DNA of 64,000 bases from Fen-1254 sp963769605 (GTDB lineage Bacteria > Bacteroidota > Ignavibacteria > UBA10030): contig CAVYML010000001.1 in the NCBI GenBank assembly GCA_963769605.1, forward strand, positions 62,001 through 126,000, read 5' to 3'. A program made the translations under genes and the position numbers. Positions 9,931 to 18,590 of the stretch are shown here, in pieces. The notes beneath the pieces are model-generated. The model had not been told where the DNA came from. It made no database searches and saw only the letters and a program-made list of their open reading frames with translations. Within the stretch, counting starts at the first letter, position 1, and each line of letters starts with the position of its first letter.

Positions 9931-10920
9931 ATGAATAAAACGGCCGCATTAAAGAGACAACTTCTCTCGGTTCCCGGAGATACAATCCAGGAAACAATCG
10001 ATACGATCGGCATGGGACAAACAGAACTTGCAGAGCGTATGGGGAAAAACATAAAAAACATCAATCGTATCATCAAAGGAAAAGAACCGATTACACAAAC
10101 TACGGCAATCCAATTAGAACGCGTCCTTGGTATTCCGGCGGATTTCTGGCTCGAACGAGAAAAAGAATATCGCCGTGAACTTACACAAATTGAGGCGGAA
10201 GAATCTCTTGCAGAGGATATACACTGGCTGGAGGAATATCCCGTGAGAGAAATGCAGAGATTGAATTGGATACCCAAAGAACGAAATCAAATACAAATAC
10301 TTAAAAACCTCTTAACTTTTTTTGGCATAGCTTCTCCCCAGCAATGGAAAGAAATATATATTGATCGTTCCTTGACTGTAGCCTTCCGGCTGTCTCTGGC
10401 GTATATGAACGAATCAGGTGCAATGTCTGTATGGTTAAGAAAAGGGGAATTACAGGCGCAAGATTTGAAGGTGAAAAGATTCGATAAAAAGCAGTTCGTA
10501 AAAGCCCTTGATCAAGTTAAACTGCTTATTCAGACTCAACCGGTAAATTTCAAAGAACAATTGCAAAAATTGTGCAGTGAAGCAGGTGTAGCTGTAGTTT
10601 TTACACCCTGTTTGCCGAAAGCTCCAATCAGCGGGGCATCGCGATGGATCATGAATGGAACTGTCCCTCTGATTCAATTATCTTGCAGATATAAAACAAA
10701 CGACACATTTTGGTTCACATTTTATCATGAAGCAGGGCATATATTAAAACATGGGAAGAAAGATGTGTTCCTGGAAAAAGTGCAGGGAACCAAAGTCGAT
10801 AAGAATAAAGAGAAAGAGGCAGATAAATTCGCATCGGAATTTCTTTTTCCCAAAAAGGCATTCGATGAACTTCTGCTGGAAGCAAAAATTGATGAAAACA
10901 TATTAAATTCTGTACGCTGA
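9931..10920 (+). CDS. higA: HigA-type antitoxin fused to an ImmA/IrrE metallopeptidase domain, frameshifted at the end
   Basis: 329 residues in the open frame. An XRE helix-turn-helix lies at about residues 25-75 (MGQTELAERMGKNIKNINRI). The second half carries an ImmA/IrrE zinc-peptidase domain with HEAGH at residues 266-270 and the partner Glu in EKEADKFASEFLFP. Such fused antitoxins repress the operon and neutralise HigB. The frame closes at a TGA at 10918-10920, but the family-typical tail continues in the +1 frame from 10916 to a TAA at 11021-11023. One base has therefore probably been gained here, or the assembly has an error. The catalytic and DNA-binding parts are upstream of the lesion. 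Confidence 0.85.
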   Translation: MNKTAALKRQLLSVPGDTIQETIDTIGMGQTELAERMGKNIKNINRIIKGKEPITQTTAIQLERVLGIPADFWLEREKEYRRELTQIEAEESLAEDIHWLEEYPVREMQRLNWIPKERNQIQILKNLLTFFGIASPQQWKEIYIDRSLTVAFRLSLAYMNESGAMSVWLRKGELQAQDLKVKRFDKKQFVKALDQVKLLIQTQPVNFKEQLQKLCSEAGVAVVFTPCLPKAPISGASRWIMNGTVPLIQLSCRYKTNDTFWFTFYHEAGHILKHGKKDVFLEKVQGTKVDKNKEKEADKFASEFLFPKKAFDELLLEAKIDENILNSVR

Positions 10921-11023
10921 CAAGTACAAAACCCATCCCGCTATTATTGTCGGAAGACTGGAACACGAAGAAAGGCTTAACCATTCAATATTTCATCATT
11001 TGAAGATTCCCATCTCAATTTAA
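10916..11023 (+). pseudogene. Out-of-frame C-terminal tail of the HigA-ImmA antitoxin
   Basis: Reading from GCT at 10916 gives ADKYKTHPAIIVGRLEHEER and then about 15 more residues to a TAA at 11021. The HPAIIVGRLEHE motif is the standard end of HigA-ImmA proteins, so this is the lost tail of the preceding gene, displaced by a single-base frameshift. Confidence 0.8.
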
Positions 11024-11030
11024 AAAAAAC

Positions 11031-11057
11031 ACCTTCGGAAGGTCACCTTCCGAAGGT
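11031..11057. repeat. Perfect hairpin ACCTTCGGAAGGT / ACCTTCCGAAGGT
   Basis: A 13-bp stem with a single-base spacer, close kin of the hairpins at 1806-1838 and 9447-9461, which also end in a GTGGTAT-like word. It lies just behind the frameshifted antitoxin tail. Confidence 0.65.
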
Positions 11058-11108
11058 GGTATGGAATGAAGGCAAAGGACAAGTAAAAAATTTCTTCCTA
11101 TTTTTTAT

Positions 11109-11199
11109 TCATCCTTTATCCTTCACCCTTCATCATTCACCATCTGCCTCATCTGCGAAATCCATCATCTGCGCTAAATCTGTGTAATCTGCGCAATCA
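11109..11199. repeat. Degenerate CATCTGCG / AATCTGTG word repeats
   Basis: This block shares long stretches with 517-625, including the words CATCTGCGAAATCCATCATC and ATCTGCGCAATCA. It fills the gap between the convergent antitoxin and exonuclease genes. No gene or terminator was recognised. Confidence 0.6.
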
Positions 11200-11781
11200 C
11201 TACTCATTCTGAAATTTCAACAAATCCCCGATCGTATATACGTTATGCCGCTGCTGGACGTAGGAGAGATATTTAATCAGCACTAATGCCGTTGCGTAGG
11301 CGTCGCCTGAGGCGCGGTGGCGTTCCGGAATTTTTATGCCTAATGCCTGCGTGACAGGTCCGAGCGACTTGCTGCGAAGATGCGGAAGTATTCGCCTGCT
11401 CAGTTTGACCGTGCAGAGCTGATCGTTTTTCAATTCCAATTGTCTTTCCCGTATCGCGGTCTCTGAAACAAATCCCCAATCGAATTGGGCATTGTGGGCG
11501 ACAAAGACCGAATCCTGTAAAAACTGTGCAATATGCGGAACCACTTCCCGTGCCGGAGGGGCATCAAGTACCATAAGATTGTCGATACCGGTGAGCGTCG
11601 TAATTTCGGCCGGAATAGGCACTAACGGATTGATAAGTGTGGAGAACTCATCGACCAAAATGTTGTTACGGACTTTCATCATAGCAATTTCGGTCATGCG
11701 GTCTGCTGTCGGACTAAGCCCCGTGGTTTCGACGTCGACAACAACGAATGTCGTCTCGGTTATGAGGAGTTCGGATTTCAC
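11200..11781 (-). CDS. DnaQ-like 3'-5' exonuclease
   Basis: 193 residues with the DEDDh exonuclease signature: Exo I VVDVETTGL with Asp and Glu, Exo II VAHNAQFDWGF, and Exo III HRASGDAYAT with the His and the last Asp. This is the size and layout of stand-alone proteins related to the epsilon subunit of DNA polymerase III, which remove mispaired 3' ends. A proofreading or repair role is plausible, but a free exonuclease cannot be told from a true polymerase subunit here. It starts with GTG overlapping the stop of the ABC exporter gene (GTGA), so it is last in that operon. Confidence 0.87.
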   Translation of the reverse strand: MKSELLITETTFVVVDVETTGLSPTADRMTEIAMMKVRNNILVDEFSTLINPLVPIPAEITTLTGIDNLMVLDAPPAREVVPHIAQFLQDSVFVAHNAQFDWGFVSETAIRERQLELKNDQLCTVKLSRRILPHLRSKSLGPVTQALGIKIPERHRASGDAYATALVLIKYLSYVQQRHNVYTIGDLLKFQNE

Positions 11782-13589
11782 GATGCCGGTGTCCGCTTCT
11801 TCGGCTGCATTTCCTGATCTTTATATTGAAGCTCGTATAATTTTCTGTAAATACCATTCAATGTCAGAAGCTGCTGGTGCGTACCCATTTCCCGTATCTC
11901 TCCCTTATGCATAACGATAATTTTATCCGCTTTCTGTATAGTAGAAAGCCGGTGAGCGATAACGATGGATGTTCGTCCTTTCAGCAGATTCCGTATGGCT
12001 TTTTGTACCAGCAGTTCGGTTTCCGTGTCCACGCTCGATGTCGCTTCATCCAGAACGAGTATGCGCGGGTTATACGCCAATGCGCGGGCGAATGAAAGAA
12101 GCTGTTTCTGCCCTCCGGAAAGCGTCGCACCGCGTTCTCTGACGATGCCGTCATAATCGCCGGTTAGTTCTTCGATAAATTTGTTCGCTCCGACCATGCG
12201 CGCCGCCGCCTTGATGCGGTCGAATGGAATTTGTTCGTTTCCCAGACTGATATTGTTTCTGATATCGCCGGAAAACAGAAAAACATCCTGCAGCACGACG
12301 CCGATATGTTTCCGGAGTTCGGCTGGAGCCGTATGCTGAATGTTAATCCCATCGATTAAAATTTCACCTTGCTGTATGTCGTAGAATCTGCTCAAAAGGC
12401 TGATGATGGTGGTTTTGCCGGCTCCGGTGTGACCCACAATGGCCGCCGTTTCTCCCTGCTTGATGGAAAACGAAACGTTCTTTAAAATCCACTCGGGAGA
12501 TCTGGCGCCGTCAGCAGGCGGGTTATAAGCGAACCAGACATTCTTGAATTCGATGTCACCACGGACATGACCGAGCGAAACCGGATTTGGGTGAACCGGA
12601 AGCAGTGTCGTATCGTCGAGAAGCTGGAAAATACGCTCGGAAGAAGCCATGGCGGTCTGGAGAATGTTGTATTTTTCGGACAGATCGCGGATAGGACGCC
12701 AGAACATTTCATTGAACTGGACGAAAGCTATCACTGTGCCGACGGTTACGGCTCCGTGCAATGCGTTGGCTCCGGCGTACCAGATGATTAGACCGACTGC
12801 AACGGCGCCTATAATATCGACTCCCGGATAAAAGACCGCATAATAAAAGATGGAACGAATATTTGCATCGCGGTGCGCAGCATTGATCTCGGAAAATTTA
12901 TCGAAGGATTTTTGCTCCCGGTTAAAAAGCTGATCCACGAGCATGCCGGTAATATGTTCCTGCATGAATGTATTAATGCGGGCAATCTGACGGCGAACGT
13001 CGCGGTACGCCTCCCGCGCTTTTTTGCGGAACAGAAACGTACCGTAGAATAAAAAGGGAAGGACGCTTAAGGTGACGAGGGACAGCGTCCAGTTCATTGT
13101 GAACATGAAATAAAAAATACCTATGATCGTAAAAACATCGCTGAAAACCATGACAATGCCCGACGAGAACATTTCGTTCAAAACCTCGACGTCGTTTGTA
13201 ACACGCGTGATCAGCCGTCCGATGGGATTACGGTCGTAGAACTTCAAGGAAAGATCTTGCAGGTGACGGTAAATCTCCATGCGCAGGTCGAAGATAGTCT
13301 TTTGTCCAATCCATTGCGTCAAATACGCATTAAAATATTGAATGATTCCGCGGACAAGAATCACCGTGAGAAAAAGCAGTGATGTTATTAAAAGGCCGTG
13401 CTTGTCGCCATGCGCTATGTCCGTATCGACCGCCATTTTAGTAAAATACGGACGTACCGCTTCCAGAGCGCTGACCAAAAGGCTCAACAGAATTCCTATT
13501 GCCACCTGCCAGCGGTACGGTCTAAGATACTTGATGAGCCGCTTCATCAGCCGCGCATCGTATGCTTTTCCAAGTATTTCTTCTTCCAT
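11778..13589 (-). CDS. ABC exporter half-transporter, canonical ATPase site
   Basis: 603 residues: an N-terminal type IV ABC-exporter membrane domain with about six helices, then an ATPase domain with Walker A GHTGAGKTT, signature LSGGQKQ and Walker B ILVLDEATSSVD. The catalytic Glu after Walker B is present. Together with the gene upstream (13666-15429), whose Glu is replaced by Asp, it fits the heterodimeric exporters of the TM287/288 and BmrCD kind, in which one ATP site is degenerate. Such pumps export drugs or lipids; the substrate cannot be read. The partner gene lies 76 bp upstream and the DnaQ-like gene overlaps its end. Confidence 0.9.
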   Translation of the reverse strand: MEEEILGKAYDARLMKRLIKYLRPYRWQVAIGILLSLLVSALEAVRPYFTKMAVDTDIAHGDKHGLLITSLLFLTVILVRGIIQYFNAYLTQWIGQKTIFDLRMEIYRHLQDLSLKFYDRNPIGRLITRVTNDVEVLNEMFSSGIVMVFSDVFTIIGIFYFMFTMNWTLSLVTLSVLPFLFYGTFLFRKKAREAYRDVRRQIARINTFMQEHITGMLVDQLFNREQKSFDKFSEINAAHRDANIRSIFYYAVFYPGVDIIGAVAVGLIIWYAGANALHGAVTVGTVIAFVQFNEMFWRPIRDLSEKYNILQTAMASSERIFQLLDDTTLLPVHPNPVSLGHVRGDIEFKNVWFAYNPPADGARSPEWILKNVSFSIKQGETAAIVGHTGAGKTTIISLLSRFYDIQQGEILIDGINIQHTAPAELRKHIGVVLQDVFLFSGDIRNNISLGNEQIPFDRIKAAARMVGANKFIEELTGDYDGIVRERGATLSGGQKQLLSFARALAYNPRILVLDEATSSVDTETELLVQKAIRNLLKGRTSIVIAHRLSTIQKADKIIVMHKGEIREMGTHQQLLTLNGIYRKLYELQYKDQEMQPKKRTPAS

Positions 13590-13596
13590 TGAGAGC

Positions 13597-13665
13597 CGTA
13601 AATTGTAAACTGCGAACTGTAAACTGTAAACAGCAACTACGCACTACGAACCAAGAACTAATGAA
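13597..13665. repeat. AACTGTAAACTG / ACTACGAACC word repeats
   Basis: The 76-bp gap between the two ABC genes is made of repeated words such as AACTGTAAACTGTAAAC and ACTACGAACCAAGAACTA. The second type is the reverse complement of words at 411-448. It has no promoter-like or terminator-like feature, so the two ABC genes probably stay on one transcript. Confidence 0.6.
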
Positions 13666-15429
13666 CTATTCTATGGTTTCGAGTTCATGTTCCAGCAATT
13701 GCTTTTTATTTATATCTGCATAGATTCCGTCGAGCTTGACAAGTTCGTCATGCGTTCCGCGCTCGACGATTTCTCCGTCTTCAATAACTATTATAAGATC
13801 CGCATCTTTAACGGTCGATATTCTGTGACTGATAATGATGCTTGTGCGGCCTTTCATAAAATCCCGCAGGCAGCTGAGTATCTGTTCTTCCGTGTATGTA
13901 TCCACTGCAGAGAGGGCGTCATCGAGAATCAATATCTTCGGCTGACGCATAATAGCCCGCGCAATGCTCGTTCTCTGTTTTTGTCCTCCAGAGAGCGTTA
14001 TGCCCCGTTCACCGATAGTCGTTTCATAGCCGAGCGGAAATTCCGGAAGATCTTTGGCTATCTGCGATATCTCGGCGGCAGAGACGGTCAATTCGTGAGA
14101 TCCGTGATCGACGCCGTAGCGGATGTTTTCTCCTATGGTGTCGGAAAAAAGGAATGTTTCCTGCGGCACAAATCCGATGGCGGAGCGGAGCACATTCAGC
14201 GGAATAAGCTTGCTCTCGATCCCGTCGATTAAGACTTCTCCTTCGGTTACATCGTAAAGACGCGGAAGCAGATTGACAAGAGTCGTTTTTCCGGTTCCGG
14301 TGTGACCGACAATTGCAACCGTCCTTCCGGCCTCGATTTTAAGGTTAATATTCTTCAGCGTGGGACGGTTCGCATTCTTATGTGTAAAAGAAACGTTCCG
14401 GAATTCGACCGATCCTCCAATGTCCGTAATAGAATGATCGGTCGTCTCTGAGTCTTGAATATCCGGAACAGTATCGAAAATGGCGGAGATGCGCGCCATC
14501 GATGCTGCTCCCTGCTGGAGAATATTGGTGACCCACCCAAAGGCAATCATCGGCCAGATGAGCATGGAGAGGTACGTAATAAACGCGGTCAGTGTACCGA
14601 CGGTGATATACCCGTCGATGACGCGCTTGCCTCCAAAATAAATTGTGGTAACCATGGAAACGCCGACCAAAATAAACATAAGCGGCCACATAATAGACTG
14701 CGCGCGCGCCAGGACGAGATTTTTTTTCAGGTATTCCCAGCTTAAGGTGTAAAATCTTTTTTCCTCGTACTCTTCCCGCACGTACGATTTGATTACCCGG
14801 ATTCCGGAGAGCGTTTCCTGTGCATGCGTGGTAAGGAGTGAAAACTGTTCCTGCCGTTCGGTGAATTTTTTATTGATCAACTGACCCAGCTTGAAAACGA
14901 CAAAAGAAACGAACGGCATCGGAATAAGCGCGATAAGCGTCAATCGCCAGTCGCTGAAAAACATCATCGATAGTACCATCAACAGCGTCATGAATGTATC
15001 GGTCGGGTACATAATGCCGGGACCGACTGCATTACGGACTGAATTAATGTCGTTGGTGGCATGCGCCATCAAATCGCCTGTGGGCGTGTTCTGGAAATAG
15101 GAATACGAAAGTTTTTGCAGGTGTGCCAGCAGGTCGTTGCGAAGATCGAATTCCATGTGCCGCGATGCGACGATGATAGTCTGCCGAGTGAGGAACGTAA
15201 AAAATCCGGCCACAAGTGCACAAAGAACAATCAATCCTGCCCAGAATAGAAGGTCGCTCCACACGGCGGTCCCGGTCTCTATTCCGCGTTTCAGCCCATC
15301 CACAGCATAACCAAGAAACTTCGGCTGGGCTACGGTAAAGAGATTACTGACGATAACCGTAATAAATCCTAAAAAAAGGATCCTCTTAGAATGGAGAATA
15401 TATGGCTTAAGGCGAAGAAGAGCATGCAT
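13666..15429 (-). CDS. ABC exporter half-transporter, degenerate ATPase site
   Basis: 587 residues with the same domain order as its downstream neighbour: a six-helix membrane domain, Walker A GHTGTGKTT and signature LSGGQKQRTS. Its Walker B region reads ILILDDALSAVD, so the catalytic Glu is an Asp. In heterodimeric exporters this change marks the subunit whose site binds ATP but hydrolyses it poorly. The pairing with the intact subunit encoded next is therefore well supported. Two in-frame ATGs lie at the start; I take the first (15429). The gene follows serS on the minus strand across a 109-bp repeat-rich gap. Confidence 0.9.
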   Translation of the reverse strand: MHALLRLKPYILHSKRILFLGFITVIVSNLFTVAQPKFLGYAVDGLKRGIETGTAVWSDLLFWAGLIVLCALVAGFFTFLTRQTIIVASRHMEFDLRNDLLAHLQKLSYSYFQNTPTGDLMAHATNDINSVRNAVGPGIMYPTDTFMTLLMVLSMMFFSDWRLTLIALIPMPFVSFVVFKLGQLINKKFTERQEQFSLLTTHAQETLSGIRVIKSYVREEYEEKRFYTLSWEYLKKNLVLARAQSIMWPLMFILVGVSMVTTIYFGGKRVIDGYITVGTLTAFITYLSMLIWPMIAFGWVTNILQQGAASMARISAIFDTVPDIQDSETTDHSITDIGGSVEFRNVSFTHKNANRPTLKNINLKIEAGRTVAIVGHTGTGKTTLVNLLPRLYDVTEGEVLIDGIESKLIPLNVLRSAIGFVPQETFLFSDTIGENIRYGVDHGSHELTVSAAEISQIAKDLPEFPLGYETTIGERGITLSGGQKQRTSIARAIMRQPKILILDDALSAVDTYTEEQILSCLRDFMKGRTSIIISHRISTVKDADLIIVIEDGEIVERGTHDELVKLDGIYADINKKQLLEHELETIE

Positions 15430-15535
15430 GTCAGTTGTCAGTTATCGGTTGTCGGTTGTCAGTTGTCAGTTATCGGTTTACAGTTCACAGTTTGCAGTTT
15501 ACATTTCACAATTCACAGTTTTCAATTCACTAATA
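15430..15535. repeat. CAGTTGTCAGTTATCGGTTG word repeats
   Basis: The 109-bp gap between serS and the ABC exporter consists of degenerate repeats of CAGTT, GTCAGTT and TATCGGTT words, grading into CAGTTCACAGTTTGCAGTT. It is the same style of intergenic filler as at 411-448 and 13597-13665. No gene, hairpin terminator or clear promoter was seen. Confidence 0.65.
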
Positions 15536-15538
15536 AAA

Positions 15539-16825
15539 TTATCCGATAACCTCGAACTTTGTGTACGGATGCAGGATTTTCGGAATTATAATTTTTCCTT
15601 CCGGCGTTTGATACTGTTCAATAATGGCTGCGACGATGCGCGGAAGAGCCAGTCCGGAACCGTTGAGCGTATGGAGAATTTCGGGTTTGGGTGCCGCGGA
15701 TTTGCCTGCCGCCGTGTTTTGGGGGCGAAACCGGATATTCATTCTCCGCGCCTGGAACGATTCAAAATTACTGCACGATGAAACTTCGAGCCATTTCTGT
15801 TGACCCGGCGCCCACACTTCAAGATCGTATTTTTTTGCCTGCGTAAATCCCATATCCCCGGTGCACATCAGGAGCCTGTGATATGGGATTTTAAGCAGCT
15901 TTAACAGATGCTCCGCATCTTCACGCAGCGATTCAAGTTCCTCATACGAAGCAGAGGGATGAACGAACTTCACAAGCTCTACTTTATCGAACTGATGCAG
16001 CCTGTTGAGCCCGCGGACATCTTTTCCGTATGAACCTGCTTCCCGGCGGAAGCATGGAGTATAGGCGGCATAACGGATCGGCAATTGCTCTTCCGGTATA
16101 ATTTCATCCCTGTGGAAATTGGTAACCGGAACTTCGGCAGTGGGAATCATGTAAAACTTATCCCGTTCAACTATATACATCAGGTCTTCTTTATCGGGGA
16201 TTTGACCCGTGCCGCGCGCGCTGTCTTCATTGACGACAATCGGAGCGGCAAGTTCCGTGTAGCCGCGTTCTGCCGCTTGATCGAGGAAAAAATTAATCAA
16301 CGCGCGTTCGAGTGCTGCACCTTTGCCGACGTAAAACGGAAATCCAGCTCCGGAGACTTTTGAGCCTCTATTGAAATCGATGATGCCCAGCTTGTCGGTC
16401 AGTTCCCAGTGCGGTTTAAGCGGGAAATCCGGATTGGGAATTTCTCCCCATCGAAAAACTTCTTTATTGTCGGCAGGAGTTTTGCCGATAGGAACCGACG
16501 AATGCGGAATATTCGGTACGGTTAAAAGAAGATCGTTCAGAGCGGTCTCGACTTCGCGCGTTTCCGGTTCGATTTCCTGCAGTCGTTTTTTTACGGAGTC
16601 CATCTCCGCAATAACGGCAGAAGCATCTCCGCCTTCGCGCTTGATCTTGCCGACCTGTGCGGATATCTGATTGCGCTTTGCTTTGAGTGTATCTCCTTCC
16701 AGGATAAGCGTCCTCCGCCGGTCATCGAACTCGATGATCTTTTGTAAATCGACCGTGATCCCTTTGGCTTCGGCTCCTGCACGAACTTCTTCAACATGAT
16801 CTCGAATGAATCGTAAATCCAGCAT
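15539..16825 (-). CDS. serS: Seryl-tRNA synthetase
   Basis: 428 residues, the normal length. The N-terminal 110 residues form the antiparallel coiled-coil arm that grips the long variable arm of tRNA-Ser. Class II catalytic motifs follow: the motif 2 region CFRREAGSYGKDVRGL, the SerRS-typical TAEVPVTNFHRDEI, and motif 3 LNGSGLALPRIVAAIIE near the C-terminus. It charges tRNA-Ser with serine. It is last in the minus-strand lysine operon, 19 bp after the rfbD-like gene. Confidence 0.97.
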   Translation of the reverse strand: MLDLRFIRDHVEEVRAGAEAKGITVDLQKIIEFDDRRRTLILEGDTLKAKRNQISAQVGKIKREGGDASAVIAEMDSVKKRLQEIEPETREVETALNDLLLTVPNIPHSSVPIGKTPADNKEVFRWGEIPNPDFPLKPHWELTDKLGIIDFNRGSKVSGAGFPFYVGKGAALERALINFFLDQAAERGYTELAAPIVVNEDSARGTGQIPDKEDLMYIVERDKFYMIPTAEVPVTNFHRDEIIPEEQLPIRYAAYTPCFRREAGSYGKDVRGLNRLHQFDKVELVKFVHPSASYEELESLREDAEHLLKLLKIPYHRLLMCTGDMGFTQAKKYDLEVWAPGQQKWLEVSSCSNFESFQARRMNIRFRPQNTAAGKSAAPKPEILHTLNGSGLALPRIVAAIIEQYQTPEGKIIIPKILHPYTKFEVIG

Positions 16826-16844
16826 CGTCGTTCCTTCTCACTCT

Positions 16845-17753
16845 CTAATTTTTATGTTCTTCAAGCTCTTGTTTCAGCATGAAGAGCCCTTCTGTGGCAT
16901 TGTGGAATCGAATGCCTAATTCTTTCTCTGCTTTGTCTAAAATAAATCCGCTCTGCATCGGACGCGGCGCTGCTTGATTGAGATCGCTCGTTTTAATGCG
17001 CTCGATGAGCGAAGCATCCAGATTGAACACCTGAGCGGTTCGGAGAGCAAATTCATACCGGCTAATGTTTTCGGAGCCGGCAACGTGATAGATTCCCTGA
17101 CGGCCGAGTTCAAAAATCTTTATTATTGCAGCAGCCAGATCGCCGACATAAGTCGGATTTCCGACTTGATCTTCGACAACGCGGATACGTTTACCGGCGC
17201 GAAGACTTTGAATAAGCCAGAGTGCGAAGTTCGATTTGACGCCGATACCACAGCCGTAGAGGACTAATGTGCGTACGATGGCATGAGAAATATTTGCCGT
17301 GCGAACTGCATTCTCACTTGCCAGCTTTGTTTTGCCGTAGTATCCGATCGGATTCGGGGAAGCTGTCTCGTCATACGGCCCGCTCTTGCCGTCGAAAATG
17401 TAATCTGTGGAAACATGAATCAATTGAGCATGGACTTTGCGCGCCGCTTCGGCAAGATTTTCGACAGCCGTTACATTGATTTTCCATGCAGCTTCGTGAT
17501 TGGATTCGCACCAATCGACATTTGTTGCAGCCGCTGCGTTCAGGATCACATCCGGTTGAAAACTTGAAACGAGACTCTTGACATCGCTCCGGCCTGTAAT
17601 ATCGAGCTGTGTGTAGTCGAACAGCCGGTCGTCGAAGACAAAAGACCGCTCGACGGAAGTGTTTAACACTTCATATTGCGTTTGACCGCTCAATATGGAC
17701 GAAAGACGCTGGCCGAGAAGGCCGTTGCTGCCGCATATAAGAATACGCTTCAC
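16845..17753 (-). CDS. RmlD-like dTDP-4-dehydrorhamnose reductase / SDR
   Basis: 302 residues of the RmlD branch of extended short-chain dehydrogenases. The NAD(P)-binding GSNGLLGQRL is at the N-terminus, followed by VSTDYIFDG (catalytic Ser/Thr region) and the YYGKTKLASE motif with the catalytic Tyr and Lys. RmlD reduces dTDP-6-deoxy-L-lyxo-4-hexulose to dTDP-rhamnose. No other rml genes are nearby, and the gene overlaps dapD by 4 bp, so a role outside rhamnose synthesis is possible. I therefore leave the symbol empty. Confidence 0.82.
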   Translation of the reverse strand: MKRILICGSNGLLGQRLSSILSGQTQYEVLNTSVERSFVFDDRLFDYTQLDITGRSDVKSLVSSFQPDVILNAAAATNVDWCESNHEAAWKINVTAVENLAEAARKVHAQLIHVSTDYIFDGKSGPYDETASPNPIGYYGKTKLASENAVRTANISHAIVRTLVLYGCGIGVKSNFALWLIQSLRAGKRIRVVEDQVGNPTYVGDLAAAIIKIFELGRQGIYHVAGSENISRYEFALRTAQVFNLDASLIERIKTSDLNQAAPRPMQSGFILDKAEKELGIRFHNATEGLFMLKQELEEHKN

Positions 17754-18580
17754 CGAAGGCTCTCTTCCAGTATCGTCGCTGCATCCGTACCGGCATCCCT
17801 ATATTTAATAATGATAGGCGTGTAAACGGAAAGGCCGCTGCTTCGTGCAAAATCATTTTCAATACGCCTGCTTCCCGGCACAACCACAGCTCCTTCGGGT
17901 ATAGTCAAAGGTTTTTCTTTGGCGCTTCGATAGACGCTCTTGTTCACGATATCGTAGACAGGCGTCGATGCGGTAATGATAACACCGGATGCGAGGACAG
18001 CCCGCTTTTGAATCATTGTTCCTTCGAAAATTCCGCAATTGGCGCCTATAAAAACTTCGTCTTCCACGATCACAGGGAGAGCGCCGATGGGCTCAAGTAC
18101 GCCGCCGATCTGTGTTCCTGCACTCAGGTGTATATGTTTGCCGATCTGCGCGCACGACCCGACAAGCACATGGGAATCGATCATCGTTCCTTCGTCTATA
18201 TATGCTCCCGTGTTGATGTACGAGGGCGGCATGATGACGACGCCTTTTGCAACATAACTGCCGTCGCGAACGGATGAGCCTCCCGGAACGATTCGGACCT
18301 GATTATCTAAGGAAAATTTTTTGAGCGGATACGTGCTCTTATCGTAGAAACGAAACCGGTCGTCGAGGGAGACGTCGGTCAATTCACCGAGCCGGAAGCC
18401 GAGCAAAATTCCTTTTTTCACCCATTCGTTGACAATCCAGCCGTTCTCCGAAGGAACGGCAGAACGGATTTCTCCATTGTTCAGGAAAAATTTTAATTCA
18501 TTGAAGACCTGCAGCGCTTCATGCCGGTTGATAGAAGTCAGGTCGCGTGAATAAAGCAATTCTATTTGTTCCCGAAGCAT
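17750..18580 (-). CDS. dapD: Tetrahydrodipicolinate N-succinyltransferase
   Basis: 276 residues, the usual length. It has a left-handed parallel beta-helix of hexapeptide repeats (VVIMPPSYINTGAYIDEGTM and onward) typical of DapD, with the conserved GGVLEP loop. It transfers a succinyl group from succinyl-CoA to tetrahydrodipicolinate in the succinylase branch of lysine and meso-diaminopimelate synthesis. It lies 10 bp after dapA and overlaps the rfbD-like start. Its presence shows the succinylase route; dapC, dapE and lysA are not in the window. Confidence 0.95.
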   Translation of the reverse strand: MLREQIELLYSRDLTSINRHEALQVFNELKFFLNNGEIRSAVPSENGWIVNEWVKKGILLGFRLGELTDVSLDDRFRFYDKSTYPLKKFSLDNQVRIVPGGSSVRDGSYVAKGVVIMPPSYINTGAYIDEGTMIDSHVLVGSCAQIGKHIHLSAGTQIGGVLEPIGALPVIVEDEVFIGANCGIFEGTMIQKRAVLASGVIITASTPVYDIVNKSVYRSAKEKPLTIPEGAVVVPGSRRIENDFARSSGLSVYTPIIIKYRDAGTDAATILEESLR

Positions 18581-18590
18581 GAGGCTCTCC

